DNA of 64,000 nucleotides from positions 1 to 64,000 of the forward strand of contig JAGHVB010000020.1 in NCBI GenBank assembly GCA_018064525.1, read 5' to 3'. Under the pieces are notes generated by a model. The model was not told the DNA's origin. It searched no databases and saw only the letters and a program-made list of their open reading frames with translations. Below, piece after piece: positions 60,857 through 64,000 of this stretch. Each line of letters begins with the position of its first letter. The stretch's first letter is position 1. Source of the DNA: Candidatus Treponema merdequi. GTDB lineage: Bacteria > Spirochaetota > Spirochaetia > Treponematales > Treponemataceae. The position numbers were made by a program, and so were the translations under genes.

Positions 60857-61033
60857 ATGGGTAGCAAGAAAAAAGGTGCAGTTGAACTTATCGCTTTACA
60901 GTGTTCAGAATGCAAACGTAAGAACTATACAACATCAAAGAACCGTAAGAATATCCAGGGTAAACTTGAATTAAACAAATATTGCCCTTGGGACAAAAAG
61001 CACACATTGCACAAAGAAACAAAAATCAAATAA
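60857..61033 (+). CDS. rpmG: 50S ribosomal protein L33
   Basis: A 58-residue protein starting [19 protein letters not shown]. Of the four zinc-binding cysteines of the common C+ form, the first pair is present (CSEC) but the second is broken: KYCPWDKKH has only one Cys where CPFC is usual. This points to loss of the zinc site. AGGAG lies 8 nt before the ATG. It sits between two tRNA genes and upstream of secE, as in many spirochaetes. Too short for most gene finders. Confidence 0.95.
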   Translation: MGSKKKGAVELIALQCSECKRKNYTTSKNRKNIQGKLELNKYCPWDKKHTLHKETKIK

Positions 61034-61091
61034 TTCAATTATTTGACAGTTTAAATTTGTTAATTATCCGGGTTTCCGGTGATTATAAATT

Positions 61092-61164
61092 AGGTCAGTA
61101 GTTCAGTTGGTAGAGCATCGGTCTCCAAAACCGAGTGTCGCGGGTTCGAGTCCTGCCTGGCCTG
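61092..61164 (+). tRNA. tRNA-Trp (CCA anticodon)
   Basis: A 73-nt cloverleaf: acceptor AGGTCAG with CTGGCCT, anticodon stem TCGGT/ACCGA with loop CTCCAAA (anticodon CCA), T-arm GCGGG-TTCGAGT-CCTGC, discriminator G. It lies between rpmG and secE, the order common in bacteria. Confidence 0.96.
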
Positions 61165-61194
61165 TTATTTCATTTTATTTGAGTTGAGGAAGTT

Positions 61195-61377
61195 ATGGCT
61201 AAAATTACTAATTTTTTCAGAGAAAGTGTTGGTGAATTGAAAAAGGTTACTTGGCCAACAAGAGACGATGTATGGGCATCTGTAAAAGTAGTTATCGTTT
61301 TAACTATCATCATGTCTATTCTTCTTGGACTTCTTGACGCAGGATTTACAGCACTTTACCAGTTGTTGATGAAATAG
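61195..61377 (+). CDS. secE: Preprotein translocase subunit SecE
   Basis: A 60-residue protein of the short, single-helix form: a cytoplasmic amphipathic part (RESVGELKKVTWPTRDDVW, a clear SecE signature) and one membrane helix (residues about 30-52). It stabilises SecY in the Sec channel. TGAGGA precedes the ATG. nusG follows after 10 nt. Confidence 0.97.
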   Translation: MAKITNFFRESVGELKKVTWPTRDDVWASVKVVIVLTIIMSILLGLLDAGFTALYQLLMK

Positions 61378-61387
61378 GGAGGCCCTT

Positions 61388-61948
61388 ATGTCTAAGAACT
61401 GGTACATTCTTCATACTTATACTGGTTATGAAGGAAAAATCGAAAGAACAATCCGTACATATCTTGAAGCTGGTGACCTTGATCCTGCAATCGTATGCAA
61501 TGTCAAAGTTCCGGTTGAAGAACTTGTAGAAATTAAAGACGGTAAAAAAAGAACACGCAATAATAAATTTCTTCCGGGCTATATCATGCTCGAGCTTGAT
61601 CTTCCGGATTTAGGATGGAAAGCAACTTGCAGTGCCATCCGTCGTATTCAGGGAGTTACAGGTTTCGTTGGAACAAATCCAAATGAAAGACCTAGACCAA
61701 TTTCTGCAGAAGAAGCAAAAATTCTTTTACAGAAAGCCGGAGAAATTAAAGGCGAAAAACAGGTTCATGTTAAACAGACATTTGCTGTCGGCGATCAGGT
61801 TAAAATCAATGACGGACCTTTTGCTACATTCAGCGGTTCTGTAGAAGAAGTCAACATGGAAAAAGAAAAACTTCGTGTTATGGTACAGATCTTCGGTCGT
61901 GCTACTCCGGTAGAAGTTGATCTTTTACAGGTTGAAAAGTTAGTTTAA
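61388..61948 (+). CDS. nusG: Transcription termination/antitermination factor NusG
   Basis: A 186-residue factor that binds RNA polymerase and couples transcription to translation through ribosomal protein S10. The N-terminal NGN domain starts WYILHTYTGYEGKIERTI, and the C-terminal KOW domain contains FAVGDQVKINDGPFATFSGSVEEVN. AGGGAGG lies before the ATG. The spacer after it holds a structured leader. Confidence 0.97.
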   Translation: MSKNWYILHTYTGYEGKIERTIRTYLEAGDLDPAIVCNVKVPVEELVEIKDGKKRTRNNKFLPGYIMLELDLPDLGWKATCSAIRRIQGVTGFVGTNPNERPRPISAEEAKILLQKAGEIKGEKQVHVKQTFAVGDQVKINDGPFATFSGSVEEVNMEKEKLRVMVQIFGRATPVEVDLLQVEKLV

Positions 61949-61954
61949 TTTTGC

Positions 61955-62058
61955 AATTCAGGCTCAGCGCAAGCTGAGAGTATATACCTGAAATTGGGAG
62001 AAGTATCGGTCCGTTGGACGTCTGGCACTTCGCTAGAAACGGGAACTATAATGTTCCC
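61955..62058 (+). promoter_or_regulatory. Structured leader upstream of rplK
   Basis: The 139-nt gap between nusG and rplK holds several hairpins: TTCAGG/CCTGAA (61957-61992) enclosing CTCAGC/GCTGAG with a GCAA tetraloop (61963-61978), CTGGC/GCTAG (about 62021-62035), and GGGAAC/GTTCCC (62041-62058). The position fits a ribosomal-protein autoregulatory leader, likely for L1 or the L10-L12 complex, since rplA and rplJ follow without another leader. The family is not identified. Confidence 0.5.
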
Positions 62059-62087
62059 TTTCACACCAATCTTAAGGAGATTCAAAA

Positions 62088-62519
62088 ATGGCAAAAAAGC
62101 AGATTACAGCTCAGATCAAATTGCAGTGTCCTGCAGGATCAGCAACACCTGCTCCACCTATTGGACCGGCTCTCGGACCACATGGTGTTCCAGCTCCAAA
62201 ATTTGTTCAGGAATTTAACGACAGAACTAAGTCAATGGAAAAAGGACTTATCATTCCAGTTGTTATTTCAGTTTACTCGGACAAATCATTCACATTTATT
62301 CTCAAGACTCCACCAGCAGCAGTTCTTATCAAAAAGGCTTGCAAACTCGACAAAGGTTCTGCAAATCCACTTCGCGATAAAGTAGCTAAGCTCTCGGCTA
62401 AAGATCTTGAAGAAATCGCAAAAACAAAGATGCCTGATATCAGTGCAAACGATATCGAAGCAGCAAAAAAAATCATCGCCGGTACTGCACGCAGCATGGG
62501 CGTAGAAGTGGAGGCCTAA
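62088..62519 (+). CDS. rplK: 50S ribosomal protein L11
   Basis: A 143-residue protein of normal length: [17 protein letters not shown], the APPIGPALG proline-rich segment at the GTPase centre, and the RNA-binding C-terminal domain ending [14 protein letters not shown]. It forms the stalk base. AAGGAG precedes the ATG and its TAA ends exactly before the ATG of rplA. Confidence 0.98.
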   Translation: MAKKQITAQIKLQCPAGSATPAPPIGPALGPHGVPAPKFVQEFNDRTKSMEKGLIIPVVISVYSDKSFTFILKTPPAAVLIKKACKLDKGSANPLRDKVAKLSAKDLEEIAKTKMPDISANDIEAAKKIIAGTARSMGVEVEA

Positions 62520-63200
62520 ATGAAACACGGAAAGAAATATCGCGCATCAGTGGCCAAATACGATCTTACTAAAAAGTATGATGTTGCTGCTGCATGTAAA
62601 ATGGTTCAGGACATGAAAATTGCAAAGTTTGATGAAACTGTAGAAGCACACGTTTCACTTCGTCTCGGAAAGAGCGATACAGTTCGTGATACTTTGGTAT
62701 TCCCTAACCAGTTCAAGGCAGAAAAAAGAGTTTTGGTATTCTGTAAAGAAGACCGCGTAAAAGAAGCTCTTGATGCAGGCGCAGCATTCGCTGGTGCTGA
62801 CGAATACATCGAAAAAGTAAAGGGTGGATGGCTCGATTTTGATATCGCAGTTGCTACACCTGATATGATGAAAGACGTAGGACGTCTTGGTATGGTACTC
62901 GGCCGCAAAGGTCTTATGCCTAACCCAAAGACTGGTACAGTTACAGCTGACATTGCTAAAGCAATTGCAGAACTTAAAAAAGGTCGTACAGAATACCGCG
63001 CTGACAAAGGTGGTGTTGTACATATCGCTGTTGGTAAATGTTCAATGGGTGCAGATAAAGTTGCAGAAAACATTAATACACTCCTTTCAGAAATCAACAG
63101 AAAGAAACCTGCAGATGCAAAAGCCGGCTATGTTCAGACAGTTTCAGTAAGTTCAACTATGGGACCTGGTGTCTGGGTTGACTTCAAGGAAGAGGAGTAA
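62520..63200 (+). CDS. rplA: 50S ribosomal protein L1
   Basis: A 226-residue protein; L1 forms the mobile stalk that handles exiting tRNA. Recognised by VFPNQFKAEKRVLVFC, GRKGLMPNPKTGTV and the C-terminal VSVSSTMGPGVWVD. In many bacteria it also represses its own operon by binding the leader. GTGGAGG in the end of rplK serves as ribosome binding site. Confidence 0.98.
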   Translation: MKHGKKYRASVAKYDLTKKYDVAAACKMVQDMKIAKFDETVEAHVSLRLGKSDTVRDTLVFPNQFKAEKRVLVFCKEDRVKEALDAGAAFAGADEYIEKVKGGWLDFDIAVATPDMMKDVGRLGMVLGRKGLMPNPKTGTVTADIAKAIAELKKGRTEYRADKGGVVHIAVGKCSMGADKVAENINTLLSEINRKKPADAKAGYVQTVSVSSTMGPGVWVDFKEEE

Positions 63201-63203
63201 CGT

Positions 63204-63797
63204 ATGGCAATTACTAAAGTACAGCCTGCAAAAGCAGAAGCTATTGAAGCTGCAAAAAAGACTCTCGGTGAATATAACGACTTCATCTTTACAGAATACC
63301 GTGGTCTTACTGTAGAACAGATTACTACTCTCCGCGACAAACTCCGCGCAAGCAACTCTGCAATCAAAGTTATCAAAAATAACTTCGCAAAAATTGCTTT
63401 CAAAGATTTAAACGTAGAAAACGTAGAAGATTACCTCTCTGGCCCAACTGCTATTGCAATGGCTAAAGAAGATTCTAACGAAACAGCAAAAATCCTTTTT
63501 GACTTTGCTAAAGAAGTACCTGCACTTCAGATTAAAGGTGCTTACGTTAACAAAGAAATTTACGACACAGCAAAAATTGAAGCATATTCAAAAGTACCTG
63601 GCAAGAAACAGCTCATCGCTATGCTCATGTCAGCTATCAATGGACCTGCTCAGAAACTCGCTGCAACATTGCAGGCTTATGTCGAGAAACTCGAAAAAGA
63701 AGGACCAGCTGCCGCAGCTCCTAAAGCTGAAGCAGCAGCAGAAGCAGCACCAGCTGCCGAAGCACCAGCAGCAGACGCTGCAGCTCCACAGGCATAA
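63204..63797 (+). CDS. rplJ: 50S ribosomal protein L10
   Basis: A 197-residue protein that anchors L7/L12 dimers to the ribosome. The core starts MAITKVQPAKAEAIEAAKKTL and includes YRGLTVEQIT and the long helix that binds L12. It is about 25 residues longer than usual because of an Ala/Glu/Pro-rich tail at residues 168-197, which resembles the hinge of L7/L12. GAGGAG precedes the ATG. It starts 3 nt after rplA. Confidence 0.96.
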   Translation: MAITKVQPAKAEAIEAAKKTLGEYNDFIFTEYRGLTVEQITTLRDKLRASNSAIKVIKNNFAKIAFKDLNVENVEDYLSGPTAIAMAKEDSNETAKILFDFAKEVPALQIKGAYVNKEIYDTAKIEAYSKVPGKKQLIAMLMSAINGPAQKLAATLQAYVEKLEKEGPAAAAPKAEAAAEAAPAAEAPAADAAAPQA

Positions 63798-63824
63798 TTG
63801 CTTCTGGACTAAAACATTATTTAA

Positions 63825-63860
63825 GCACGGTCAGGCTTCATAGCTGTCGACTGTCCGTGT
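63825..63860 (+). promoter_or_regulatory. Hairpin between rplJ and rplL
   Basis: GCACGG-T-CAG and CTG-T-CCGTGT form a stem with one T-T mismatch; a second stem AACTTTC/GAAGGTT lies just downstream. The 175-nt gap is otherwise non-coding. It is probably an RNA processing or attenuation site that sets the high L12 dose. Confidence 0.45.
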
Positions 63861-63972
63861 AACAATAGCAGAAACTTTCTTGAGAAGGTTGACTGCAGAC
63901 GATCTGTGAGCATGGGCTATTAAGTTCCACTTACAGACGAAAACATATTTTATTATTTATGGAGAAGACAAT

Positions 63973-64000
63973 ATGGCAGCTCTCACAAATGATCAGATTC
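63973..64000 (+). CDS. rplL: 50S ribosomal protein L7/L12, start only
   Basis: The window ends after nine codons (MAALTNDQI), the typical N-terminus of L7/L12, preceded by GGAG about 8 nt upstream and directly downstream of rplJ, the universal neighbour. Confidence 0.9.

Noticed and set aside
60691-60915. Minus-strand open frame of 74 codons across tRNA-Thr and the start of rpmG
   Set aside because: It overlaps a clear tRNA and a ribosomal protein gene and has no ribosome binding site.
61043-61089. Promoter for tRNA-Trp from TTGACA at 61043
   Set aside because: No -10 hexamer lies at a suitable distance; the nearest TATAAA is 35 nt downstream, so co-transcription from the tRNA-Thr promoter is more likely.
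1-64000. CRISPR arrays, insertion sequences, prophage or integrative elements
   Set aside because: I found no regularly spaced direct repeats, no transposase, integrase or phage structural genes, and gene content and base use are even throughout.

Overview
This 64 kb window looks like a chromosomal segment of a host-associated Treponema-type spirochaete. That is an inference from low GC content, the rpmG - tRNA-Trp - secE - nusG - rplK - rplA - rplJ - rplL order, many lipoproteins, an omptin-like outer-membrane protein, a stand-alone PASTA protein and carbohydrate-active enzymes. I cannot name the species. No IS element, prophage, integrase or CRISPR array is visible; nearly all the sequence is ordinary, tightly packed chromosomal genes.

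Layout. 1-5 kb: the end of a GNAT acetyltransferase, a lipoprotein, a CofE-like ligase, a regulator built like a metal-less desulfoferrodoxin, and a membrane HD-GYP protein. 5-12 kb: mgtE, adenosine deaminase and the large fused PurL. 12-17 kb: lipoprotein, omptin-like protein, pseudouridine synthase, hydrolase, methyltransferase and a frameshifted small gene. 17-25 kb: pyrF, a fused pyrK-pyrD, acyltransferase, flavin reductase, hisD, def and fmt. 25-31 kb: PASTA protein, fused aroDE, rpiA, a second pseudouridine synthase and an FMN-dependent hydroxyacid dehydrogenase. 31-41 kb: era, a formylglycine-enzyme-like lipoprotein, methyltransferase, ftsK, phosphofructokinase, a second FMN protein, a GH16 lipoprotein, a HAD phosphatase and gmd. 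42-52 kb, all on the minus strand: glycerate kinase, YhhN protein, GH36 alpha-galactosidase, ppk1, ppx, a trehalase-like hydrolase and a membrane-anchored protein. 52-57 kb: TPR protein, TraB protein, two exported proteins. 57-61 kb: radA, a NusG-domain-II protein, a candidate small RNA, and cysE. 60.7-64 kb: tRNA-Thr and the ribosomal and transcription block.

The genes support a fermentative glycan-using life: extracellular glucanase and galactosidase activities, glycolysis, polyphosphate turnover, de novo purine and pyrimidine synthesis, shikimate and pentose branch points, and translation functions.

The most unusual signals are at DNA level. First, at least nine genes have a promoter whose -10 hexamer ends exactly 6 or 7 nt before the start codon and have no usable ribosome binding site, which predicts leaderless mRNAs. 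Second, the 9-mer GTGGAATTT occurs about 20 times, far above a rough chance expectation of about one; several copies are intergenic and five encode Asn-Ser-Thr. Third, a consensus promoter plus hairpins plus an intrinsic terminator at 59443-59572 predicts an unassigned small RNA of about 95 nt. Protein-level curiosities are the HTH-desulfoferrodoxin fusion and two FMN enzymes sharing a Cx2Cx2Cx4C motif.
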